Shown here piece by piece: positions 1-4,711 of a stretch of DNA of 6,587 bases (position 1 is its first letter; each line of letters begins with the position of its first letter). The position numbers and the translations under genes are program-made. Origin of the DNA: Deltaproteobacteria bacterium (GTDB lineage Bacteria > Desulfobacterota > GWC2-55-46); the NCBI GenBank assembly GCA_016219075.1, contig JACRCJ010000031.1:1-6587 (forward strand), in the 5' to 3' direction. Below the pieces are notes generated by a model. That model was not told the DNA's origin and did no database searches. It saw only the letters and a program-made list of their open reading frames with translations.

Positions 1-34
1 CCCCGGTCCGTGAAGGTTTGTTTTTAACGTTCTG

Positions 35-50
35 AAAACCCCGGGGTTTT
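35..50. terminator. Perfect 16-bp GC-core palindrome, possible bidirectional terminator
   Basis: The sequence AAAACCCCGGGGTTTT is a perfect palindrome 17 bases beyond the stop of the Met-rich gene. It can fold as AAAACC/GGTTTT around a CCGG loop. On the plus strand it runs into a fifth T; on the minus strand the U-run is only the arm itself. Its placement after a gene end fits an intrinsic terminator, perhaps shared with a convergent gene left of the window. The stem is short and partly AU, so this is a moderate guess. Nothing else is recognisable in bases 1-66. Confidence 0.4.
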
Positions 51-66
51 TAAGCCTGAGGAGGGT

Positions 67-423
67 TCATTTCGTCGCGGGTTTCATGTCTTTCCACATC
101 TTCATCTGCTCGTCGTGCTTCTTCATTATCTCATCGAGCCGTTTCATCATATCGTCGAGCTTCTGTTTTTGCGCCGAGGTCGGGGCATGGCTGAGCTCCT
201 TCATCATACCCATCGTATCTTTCATCATGGTCATGACATCCTGCATCATCTGATGGCGCTCCATCATCATCTCTTTTCTCTGGTCCATCATCTGCTGCTT
301 GTCCATCATCATGCCTCCGCCCTGGCCCTGCATCATGGGGCCGCCGCCCATCTGTGCGAGGGCGGGAGAGGCCAGAAGCGATAGGGCAAAGAACGCGGAC
401 GCTGCGATACCTGTTTTTTTCAT
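67..423 (-). CDS. Small secreted Met-rich protein, putative periplasmic metal-binding protein
   Basis: 118 residues. Residues 1-23 form a clear Sec signal peptide: basic MKK, a hydrophobic core, and a PALA site before Gln24. The predicted mature 95-residue protein contains 25 methionines, mostly as MM or MMM pairs. A Gly-rich stretch (24-38) is followed by charged helix with Met at regular spacing (about 39-76) and a second Met-rich helix (about 82-116). It has no cysteine after cleavage and few His (residues around 57, 79, 104). The start is the ATG preceded by a GGAGG Shine-Dalgarno 7 bases upstream. Met clusters of this kind bind Cu(I) or Ag(I) in periplasmic copper proteins; here that role is inferred. 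Small Met-rich helical periplasmic chaperones of the Spy/CpxP type are an alternative, but I see no clear LTxxQ motif. It lies downstream of a BlaI/M56 pair on the same strand. A hairpin covers its ribosome site. Confidence 0.85.
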   Translation of the reverse strand: MKKTGIAASAFFALSLLASPALAQMGGGPMMQGQGGGMMMDKQQMMDQRKEMMMERHQMMQDVMTMMKDTMGMMKELSHAPTSAQKQKLDDMMKRLDEIMKKHDEQMKMWKDMKPATK

Positions 424-425
424 AT

Positions 426-469
426 GGATACCTCCAAAGGTTTTTTTAAGACTTTGGAGAAGTATATCC
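426..469 (-). promoter_or_regulatory. Leader hairpin covering the Shine-Dalgarno of the Met-rich gene
   Basis: On the minus strand CTCCAAAG (459-452) and CTTTGGAG (439-432) are perfect 8-bp arms around a 12-base A-rich loop. Below the arms, AC (463-462) can pair with GU (431-430) and GGAU (469-466) with AUCC (429-426), leaving two 2-base bulges. The 3' side contains the whole GGAGG ribosome site, so the fold would hide it. A TATACT box (466-461), a possible -10 without a good -35, lies inside the same stretch. If that box is the real promoter, the transcript would lose half of the hairpin and the dyad would better be read as a DNA operator. Confidence 0.45.
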
Positions 470-478
470 CAAAATCAG

Positions 479-496
479 AAAAACGCCTGCCGGGCG
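479..496 (-). terminator. Short hairpin plus T5, possible terminator of the repressor/protease operon
   Basis: Read on the minus strand, CGCC (496-493), a 5-base loop and GGCG (487-484) are followed at once by TTTTT (483-479). The position suits a terminator for the upstream blaI-like/M56 transcript before the Met-rich gene. The stem is only 4 bp, so it may be leaky or irrelevant. A second, longer inverted repeat (CCGGGC 490-495 with GCCCGG 512-517) competes with it. Confidence 0.3.
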
Positions 497-591
497 GCCC
501 TGAGACTGATTGCCCGGACTGATAATCGGAAAAAGCTGTGATTTCAGATTGATGCGTAGCGGCTCTGGATAGGGGGCGGCTTAAAGGGGTT

Positions 592-605
592 TTGACGGGC
601 GTCAA
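592..605. promoter_or_regulatory. 14-bp dyad, operator-like
   Basis: TTGACG-GG-CGTCAA has perfect 6-bp arms around a 2-base centre. It sits in the 236-base gap (424-659) between the M56 gene and the Met-rich gene, about 170 bases upstream of the latter's ATG. The tight spacing suits a dimeric DNA-binding protein better than an RNA hairpin. It is not the TACA/TGTA type dyad known for BlaI, MecI and CopY. Outside this dyad, the hairpins described separately and the T-run at 651-658, I see no further signal in the gap. Confidence 0.3.
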
Positions 606-659
606 GCTTTATCGGACCCTTCAAGGCCCGTTCCCTCGAAATCATCGGGCAAAAAAAAT

Positions 660-1604
660 TTAACCGCGGTGGTGCGCGTGTGTCCTGTGCGAGGCCGTCT
701 CGCAGTGGGTCCTGCAATCGTTCCCGAGCCTGTCCATGTGCATGGCGCAGTGGCCGGCAGAGCACTCAGCGGCCGCGGTAGAAGAGGTCAGAAGCGGTAG
801 CATCAGCGAGAGCGAGAGGAGGAAGGTCACCAGAACGCTCACAGTAACGGTCTTGACCGAAGGCGGGGTGTGCCTGAACTCCGTTCCTTCGATGAGTCTT
901 TCGACCCTGGCGGTCATCGACCCGGATCCGGTCACTCTTTCGCCCCCGGTAATGGAGGCATGCATCTTCATGTTGACGGCCATGTTGAAGGAGGCTACCT
1001 TCACAAGGGCGCTTGCGAGGCTTAAAGGACCGGCCCCGGCCCCGGCCCCGTCAGCCTCATGCTCGCCTTTGGCTATGGCGAAAGAGGCGAGATGCTTTAC
1101 GGCCGGGATATAGAAGAACGAGTCTTTCAGGATGTTTAAAAGGAAGAACCTCAGCGGGTCGAGGCGTCTTCTGTGGTGGAGTTCGTGGAGGAATACGGCC
1201 TTTTTCTCGTCCCTCTCAAGGCTTGCCAAAAGCCCCGTGGAGATATATATCCTGGGGTTTAAAAAGCCGTGGGTGAAGGCCGTTTTAGACCTATCATTTA
1301 TAAGGACGACGGAAGCGCCCCGGCCGGCAATGGGGAGCCTTTTTACGGCCCGTAGCGTTTTAAAGAGGTTTACTCCCCCCCTGGTAAGGCCGTAAAGGAG
1401 CCCCGCAAAGAGCGTCAGGAAACCGGCCCAGAGGAATACTACCTTCAATATGGCGGAGTACTCGACGCACCTGACAAGAAGGCTCTGGCAGAACTCCGTA
1501 ATCCCGTAGGTGAGGCCAAGAAGCGCGGGTAACCCGAGTGCGGCCCATGCCAGGGCACCCAGGGCGGCTATTGAGATAATGAGTAAGGGAACGACGAGCG
1601 CCAC
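660..1604 (-). CDS. BlaR1-type M56 family membrane zinc peptidase with Cys/His-rich C-terminal tail
   Basis: 314 residues from a GTG start. Hydrophobic N-terminal segments lie at about 2-35 and 51-73. The peptidase region has the family's HGFLNPRIYIS block (112-122), zinc motif HELHH (140-144) and EHEAD (181-185), whose Glu181 should be the third zinc ligand. A last membrane helix follows at about 252-273. In BlaR1/MecR1 this family senses an outside signal and, through its cytoplasmic protease domain, relieves repression by BlaI. Here there is no penicillin-binding domain: the protein ends with a tail holding Cys281, 286, 297, 301, seven His and two Met, predicted to lie outside the membrane. 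GTG 1604 is chosen because it lies 4 bases after the repressor stop and 9 bases after an AAGGAAGG site. The in-frame ATG at 1757 would add 51 Ser/Arg-rich residues read out of frame through the repressor gene. A GAGAGAG run (186-192) follows the third ligand. Confidence 0.88.
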   Translation of the reverse strand: MALVVPLLIISIAALGALAWAALGLPALLGLTYGITEFCQSLLVRCVEYSAILKVVFLWAGFLTLFAGLLYGLTRGGVNLFKTLRAVKRLPIAGRGASVVLINDRSKTAFTHGFLNPRIYISTGLLASLERDEKKAVFLHELHHRRRLDPLRFFLLNILKDSFFYIPAVKHLASFAIAKGEHEADGAGAGAGPLSLASALVKVASFNMAVNMKMHASITGGERVTGSGSMTARVERLIEGTEFRHTPPSVKTVTVSVLVTFLLSLSLMLPLLTSSTAAAECSAGHCAMHMDRLGNDCRTHCETASHRTHAHHRG

Positions 1605-1608
1605 AGGG

Positions 1609-2034
1609 TCAGCCCTTCCTTGTCTCGAGAGTTTTTTTCTTCCGCTCGATGAGCGCCGAGAGCCTCTCAAGCTCCAGCGGGTCGGCCTCGGCGAGGATAT
1701 CGACGAAAGAGGCGCACGCGCCGCTTGCGGAGATGTCGAAGATGCCTTTGAGGACATCGTGCGAGACCTCTCTGGCGAACTCGGTCTTTGTGAAGGCGGG
1801 CCTGAAGATAAAGACGCTTTCCCCCTTGGCCTTGGTCACGAAACCTTTTTTAGCCAGCCTCTCGACCACCGTCAGAACGGTAGTGAGGGCAAGGTGCCTC
1901 GTCTTTTTGATCTCGGCGAATATCTCCTTGCCGCTTGAGCCGCCCCTTGTCCAGAGTACTTCGAGTATCTCTTGCTCGAGGGGGCCGACGACCTTGCCGT
2001 ATCCGTCTTTCGAGGTCTTTAAGCTTTTTTTCAT
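1609..2034 (-). CDS. BlaI/MecI/CopY-family winged-helix transcriptional repressor
   Basis: 141 residues. The N-terminal winged helix (about 15-80) has the family's GPLEQEILEVLW opening (17-28) and the TTVLTVVERLAKKGF recognition block (51-65), followed by the wing. The C-terminal part (about 82-135) is the expected dimerisation region and holds a single Cys107. Family members bind promoter dyads as dimers and are inactivated either by proteolysis after BlaR1/MecR1 signalling or, in CopY, by metal. This one lacks the CopY CxCx4CxC metal motif, so it probably relies on its M56 partner, whose gene follows after 4 bases and is likely translationally coupled. The ATG has GGAG 6 bases upstream. The gene has its own promoter at 2074-2102, and self-repression is expected from the family but not shown. 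Confidence 0.92.
   Translation of the reverse strand: MKKSLKTSKDGYGKVVGPLEQEILEVLWTRGGSSGKEIFAEIKKTRHLALTTVLTVVERLAKKGFVTKAKGESVFIFRPAFTKTEFAREVSHDVLKGIFDISASGACASFVDILAEADPLELERLSALIERKKKTLETRKG
1614..1621 (-). promoter_or_regulatory. Ribosome binding site deciding the M56 start
   Basis: AAGGAAGG on the minus strand lies within the last codons of the repressor gene, 9 bases before GTG 1604. It supports the short form of the M56 protein and coupling of its translation to the repressor. Confidence 0.7.
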
Positions 2035-2048
2035 AACCTTCTCCGTAC

Positions 2049-2063
2049 CGGCCTGTGTGGCCG
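2049..2063. promoter_or_regulatory. Palindrome in the repressor gene leader, candidate operator or hairpin
   Basis: CGGCC-TGTGT-GGCCG has perfect 5-bp GC arms. It lies just downstream of the predicted start of the repressor transcript (around 2067) and upstream of its ribosome site. A repressor binding here would block its own promoter; as RNA it would form a small leader hairpin. It does not match the published TACA/TGTA BlaI or CopY dyads, so any link to this repressor is inference. Confidence 0.35.
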
Positions 2064-2073
2064 TATGGCTTAC

Positions 2074-2102
2074 ATGATATTCGACAACGCGTAGAAAGTC
2101 AA
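2074..2102 (-). promoter_or_regulatory. Sigma70-like promoter of the repressor/M56 operon
   Basis: On the minus strand TTGACT (2102-2097) is followed, after exactly 17 bases, by TATCAT (2079-2074). This puts the transcript start near 2067 and gives a leader of about 33 bases. Both boxes match the sigma70 consensus at 5 (TTGACA) and 4 (TATAAT) of 6 positions. Confidence 0.65.
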
Positions 2103-2111
2103 GATAATTCC

Positions 2112-2140
2112 TTGCTAAAGCCTTTTAATTCCTGTAATAT
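2112..2140 (+). promoter_or_regulatory. Sigma70-like promoter of the tmk-holB-ricT-metG cluster
   Basis: TTGCTA (2112-2117) and TAATAT (2135-2140) are 17 bases apart, with TG directly before the -10. The predicted start near 2147 leaves a leader of about 30 bases before GTG 2179 and rules against the TTG at 2140 as the tmk start. Its -35 box lies 9 bp from the -35 of the divergent repressor promoter. Confidence 0.55.
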
Positions 2141-2169
2141 TGAAAAAAACCGCCCATATGCGTCATATC

Positions 2170-2173
2170 GGAG
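2170..2173 (+). promoter_or_regulatory. Ribosome binding site deciding the tmk start
   Basis: GGAG lies 5 bases before GTG 2179. No comparable site precedes the in-frame ATG 2158 or TTG 2140. Confidence 0.6.
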
Positions 2174-2178
2174 TAACG

Positions 2179-2814
2179 GTGGGTTTCTTTATCACATTTG
2201 AAGGCATAGAGGGTTCTGGCAAATCCACCCAGATGGAGATGCTCAAGCGTTACCTCGAGGGCAGGGGCGAAAGTGTCCTTGCCGTCAGGGAGCCCGGCGG
2301 GACCCTTTTGGGCGAGAAGGTAAGGGGGATTCTTCTTAACTCGTCGGATGAGCCGGTGGACCCGATGGCCGAGCTCTTTTTGTACGAGGCTTGCAGGGCC
2401 CAGATCGTAAGCAGTGTGATAAGACCCGCTTTGAAGAGCGGCAAGACCGTCATCTGCGACAGGTTCACGGACTCGACCCTGGCTTACCAGGGGTACGCGA
2501 GGGGGCTTGATATCGGGGCCATCCGTGAGATGAACGACCGGGCCACCGGGGGGCTTGTCCCGGACCTGACGGTCTTGATAGACCTTTCTCCGGAGGCGGG
2601 CCTTGAAAGGGCGTGGGCCCGTATAAACGGGAAGAAAGGGGCCCTCGAAGACCGCTTCGAGAAGGAGAGCGTACTTTTCCACAAAAAGGTGAGGGAAGGG
2701 TACCTTAAGATCGCTGAAAGCGACCCCGGGCGGGTCAGGGTCGTGGACGGGGCGCGCGAAATTCCCGTGATACACGGGGACATCTGTGGTATCATAAATA
2801 AGATAAACGTTTAA
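2179..2814 (+). CDS. tmk: Thymidylate (dTMP) kinase
   Basis: Converts dTMP to dTDP with ATP in the cytoplasm, a step needed by both the de novo and salvage routes to dTTP. With the GTG start it has 211 residues, the usual family length. P-loop GIEGSGKST (9-17), dTMP-binding REPGGT (37-42), the LFLYEACRAQ helix (66-75), DRF (94-96) and AYQG (102-105) are all present. A basic/acidic lid region (about 145-165) precedes the C-terminal helix. GTG 2179 is preferred because it has a GGAG site and the protein then begins GFFITFEG like most homologues. ATG 2158 would add 7 residues, and TTG 2140 would add 13 and overlaps the -10 box. It is the first gene of the plus-strand cluster. Confidence 0.95.
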   Translation: MGFFITFEGIEGSGKSTQMEMLKRYLEGRGESVLAVREPGGTLLGEKVRGILLNSSDEPVDPMAELFLYEACRAQIVSSVIRPALKSGKTVICDRFTDSTLAYQGYARGLDIGAIREMNDRATGGLVPDLTVLIDLSPEAGLERAWARINGKKGALEDRFEKESVLFHKKVREGYLKIAESDPGRVRVVDGAREIPVIHGDICGIINKINV

Positions 2815-2849
2815 AAGGCAGGCCGCGGCCGCCTTCGCGTTAGCGTTTT
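2815..2849 (+). terminator. GC-rich hairpins between tmk and holB, possible attenuator
   Basis: Directly after the tmk stop, AAGGC (2815-2819) pairs with GCCTT (2831-2835), and inside it GGC pairs with GCC around a CGCG loop with one bulged A. A second small stem, CGC-GTTA-GCG (2836-2845), is followed by TTTT. The T-run is short, so partial termination or mRNA protection of the tmk end is more likely than a full stop, given the conserved downstream order. Confidence 0.35.
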
Positions 2850-2876
2850 AAAAATAAAAACATTAAGATAGTATAA

Positions 2877-3869
2877 ATGTCTTTTAAAGATATCCTTGGA
2901 CATACAAAAGAGATAAGCGTACTTGTAAACTCGCTGGGGGCCAACAGGGTAGCCCACTCCCTTTTGTTCGCCGGCCCCGCCGGAGTAGGCAAAAGACTGG
3001 TCGCGCTTGAGTTCGCCAGGGCGCTTAACTGCCGGAACTTCTCGGGGGATTCGTGCGGCGAGTGCGCGGACTGCGCCCTGATGGACTCTTCGACGCACCC
3101 GAACCTGATACTGGCCGGGCCCTCGGACAAGGAGGGGCAGGCAACACCCGAAGGGCTTATACGGATCGAGCGCGTCAGGGATATACAGAACTCGATAAAG
3201 TACAGGGTGGAGCGGGGCAAGAAGGTCGTCATAATCGACTCGGCCGACAGGATGATGACCGCCGCCTCGAACGCCTTTTTGAAGACACTTGAGGAGCCGC
3301 CCGCCGACTCCGTCATAATCCTCGTCACTTCGCGCTCTTCCGACCTTCTCCCGACGATAATCTCAAGGTGCCAGAGAATGAACTTCCGCCCGCTCTCCCC
3401 GGGGGTGATAGCGTCCTTTCTTGGGAAAAAGACGGGGCTGCCGGCGGCGCAGGCCCATGAGGCCGCGCGTCTGTCCGGAGGGTCTTTCTCAAAGGCGCTG
3501 AGTTACGCCGAAGAGGGGGAGTACGGTAAGAAGAGAGAGATCGCGCTGGCGGTGGCCGGGATCTCTCCCGCCGATACCGATACGGCTCTGAGGCTCGCTT
3601 CCGAGCTATCAAAAAGGGACGACCTCGCTGAGGTCCTTGAGTTCCTAAAGACCTGGTACCGCGACAGGCTCGTGGGCCTTACAGGGGCCGAAGGGCTCAT
3701 GGTGAACGCCGGGGCCTCAACGGGGGTGTCCGCGGACCCGAGGCGCATAATCGATTCTTTTTCGATGATTGAGAGGGCAAGGCGTGATATCATGCCGCCG
3801 CGCTACGCGAACAAGCAGCTTGTGATGGAAGGGCTTCTGATGGACCTGGCCGGGTGTTTCGGCGCTTGA
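2877..3869 (+). CDS. holB: DNA polymerase III delta prime subunit (clamp loader)
   Basis: 330 residues, a normal length. It is an AAA+ clamp-loader subunit that helps open and load the sliding clamp at primed DNA. Visible features are the FKDILGH opening, Walker A-like GPAGVGKR (33-40) with Arg in place of the usual Ser/Thr, a four-Cys zinc module (Cys52, 60, 63, 66), Walker B-like VVIIDSAD (117-124), the NAFLKTLEEPP block (132-142) and the SRC motif (163-165) that supplies an arginine finger. Delta prime commonly has a degenerate ATP site, so Arg40 is not alarming. The alternative DnaX (tau/gamma) is unlikely because the protein is short, has a degenerate Walker A and sits next to tmk. ATG 2877 fits the family start, but I see no clear Shine-Dalgarno upstream; the preceding bases are A-rich (TTAAGATAGTATAA). 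It is 62 bases downstream of tmk. Confidence 0.93.
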   Translation: MSFKDILGHTKEISVLVNSLGANRVAHSLLFAGPAGVGKRLVALEFARALNCRNFSGDSCGECADCALMDSSTHPNLILAGPSDKEGQATPEGLIRIERVRDIQNSIKYRVERGKKVVIIDSADRMMTAASNAFLKTLEEPPADSVIILVTSRSSDLLPTIISRCQRMNFRPLSPGVIASFLGKKTGLPAAQAHEAARLSGGSFSKALSYAEEGEYGKKREIALAVAGISPADTDTALRLASELSKRDDLAEVLEFLKTWYRDRLVGLTGAEGLMVNAGASTGVSADPRRIIDSFSMIERARRDIMPPRYANKQLVMEGLLMDLAGCFGA

Positions 3870-3921
3870 GTGGCGGGGCCTCAGAGGTTAAACCGATACG
3901 GAATACAACGAGGGTTTATAT

Positions 3922-4704
3922 ATGGCAAAGGTAGTAGGCGTAAGGTTCAAGAAGGCTTGCAAGGTATACGACTTCGACAGTAACGGCCTTGAGTTGAAGC
4001 CCGGCGAGATGGTCATCGTCGAGGTCGAAAGGGGCTTAGGGCTAGGCATGGCGGTCTACACTCCGAGGGAAGTAGAGGCTACGGTCAACCGCCAGCTTAA
4101 AAAGGTCGTAAGGAAGGCCGACACGGTCGACCTTGAGAGGAACGGGTTCAATACCGAGAGGGAGAACGAGGCGTTCAGGATATGCCGCGAAAAGATCGTG
4201 CAGTACAAGCTCCCGATGAAGCTTATAAGGGTCGAGTACCTCTTTGATTCGAGCAAGGCCATCTTTTATTTCACCTCCGAGACCCGGGTGGATTTCAGGG
4301 AGCTTGTAAAGGACCTGGCCGCGGGCTTTCACACAAGGATAGAGATGCGCCAGATCGGCGTGCGCGACGAGGCGAAGATGATCGGGGGGCTCGGGCCGTG
4401 CGGCAGGGAACTCTGCTGCTCGGGGTTCCTCTCCGACTTCGAGCCCGTGACGATAAAGATGGCCAAGGAGCAGAACCTCGCCTTAAACCCGGTGAAGATC
4501 TCCGGCATCTGCGGACGCCTCATGTGCTGCTTGAGCTACGAGCACGGGATGTACAAGGAAGAGAAGAAGGCCAAAAGGGATAAAGAGAAGAGCGACAGGG
4601 AGAAGGGCGGCAAGGGCGGCGGCGAGAGCGGCGGTTGCGGCGGTTGCGGCGGTCACGGGCAGGGCCAGGGGCACGGCGCCGGTACAACGCAGGAAGGGGT
4701 ATAG
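3922..4704 (+). CDS. ricT: PSP1-domain protein, RicT/YaaT family, with Gly/Cys/His tail
   Basis: 260 residues. An N-terminal beta-rich part (1-50) is followed by the PSP1 C-terminal domain (about 58-145). A conserved Cys-rich block follows, with CGRELCC (160-166) and CGRLMCC (197-203). In Bacillus subtilis, RicT works with RicA and RicF, binds iron-sulfur clusters through such cysteines and affects RNase Y-dependent mRNA processing. Partners and role outside Firmicutes are less clear, and none is visible here. After a Lys/Glu-rich helix (211-229) comes a low-complexity tail (230-252) rich in Gly with CGGCGGH (239-245) and one more His, which I do not expect in the family core. AGGG lies 7 bases before the ATG. 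The holB gap is 52 bases, and metG starts 7 bases after the stop, so co-translation with metG is likely. Confidence 0.92.
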   Translation: MAKVVGVRFKKACKVYDFDSNGLELKPGEMVIVEVERGLGLGMAVYTPREVEATVNRQLKKVVRKADTVDLERNGFNTERENEAFRICREKIVQYKLPMKLIRVEYLFDSSKAIFYFTSETRVDFRELVKDLAAGFHTRIEMRQIGVRDEAKMIGGLGPCGRELCCSGFLSDFEPVTIKMAKEQNLALNPVKISGICGRLMCCLSYEHGMYKEEKKAKRDKEKSDREKGGKGGGESGGCGGCGGHGQGQGHGAGTTQEGV

Positions 4705-4711
4705 GGGGAGA

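Noticed and set aside
115..384. His/Leu-rich open frame of 89 codons on the plus strand
   Set aside because: It is the complement of the Met codons (ATG read as CAT, His) of the secreted protein. The minus-strand gene has a signal peptide and ribosome site; this one has neither.
420..605. 61-codon open frame on the minus strand in the gap before the Met-rich gene
   Set aside because: It starts with TTG without a ribosome site, shows no recognisable composition or motif and overlaps the promoter and leader region of the Met-rich gene.
626..650. GCCCG...CGGGC inverted repeat beside an A8 run as a terminator of the M56 gene
   Set aside because: On the minus strand the T-run (658-651) comes before the stem rather than after it, and on the plus strand the stem is followed by A's, so it is not an intrinsic terminator in either direction.
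2035..2139. Search for a classical BlaI/MecI/CopY operator (TACA...TGTA dyad) upstream of the repressor
   Set aside because: Only an isolated TTACAT half-like word near 2070-2075 is present, without a matching partner at the right distance. The GC palindrome at 2049-2063 is of another type, so no BlaI box is claimed.
2125..2775. Open frame of 216 codons on the minus strand
   Set aside because: It is antisense to tmk. The tmk motifs are unambiguous on the plus strand and the antisense product shows no domain.
2877..3869. Arg40 in the Walker A of HolB as a damaged gene
   Set aside because: Degenerate ATP sites are normal for delta prime subunits and the rest of the protein is intact at full length.
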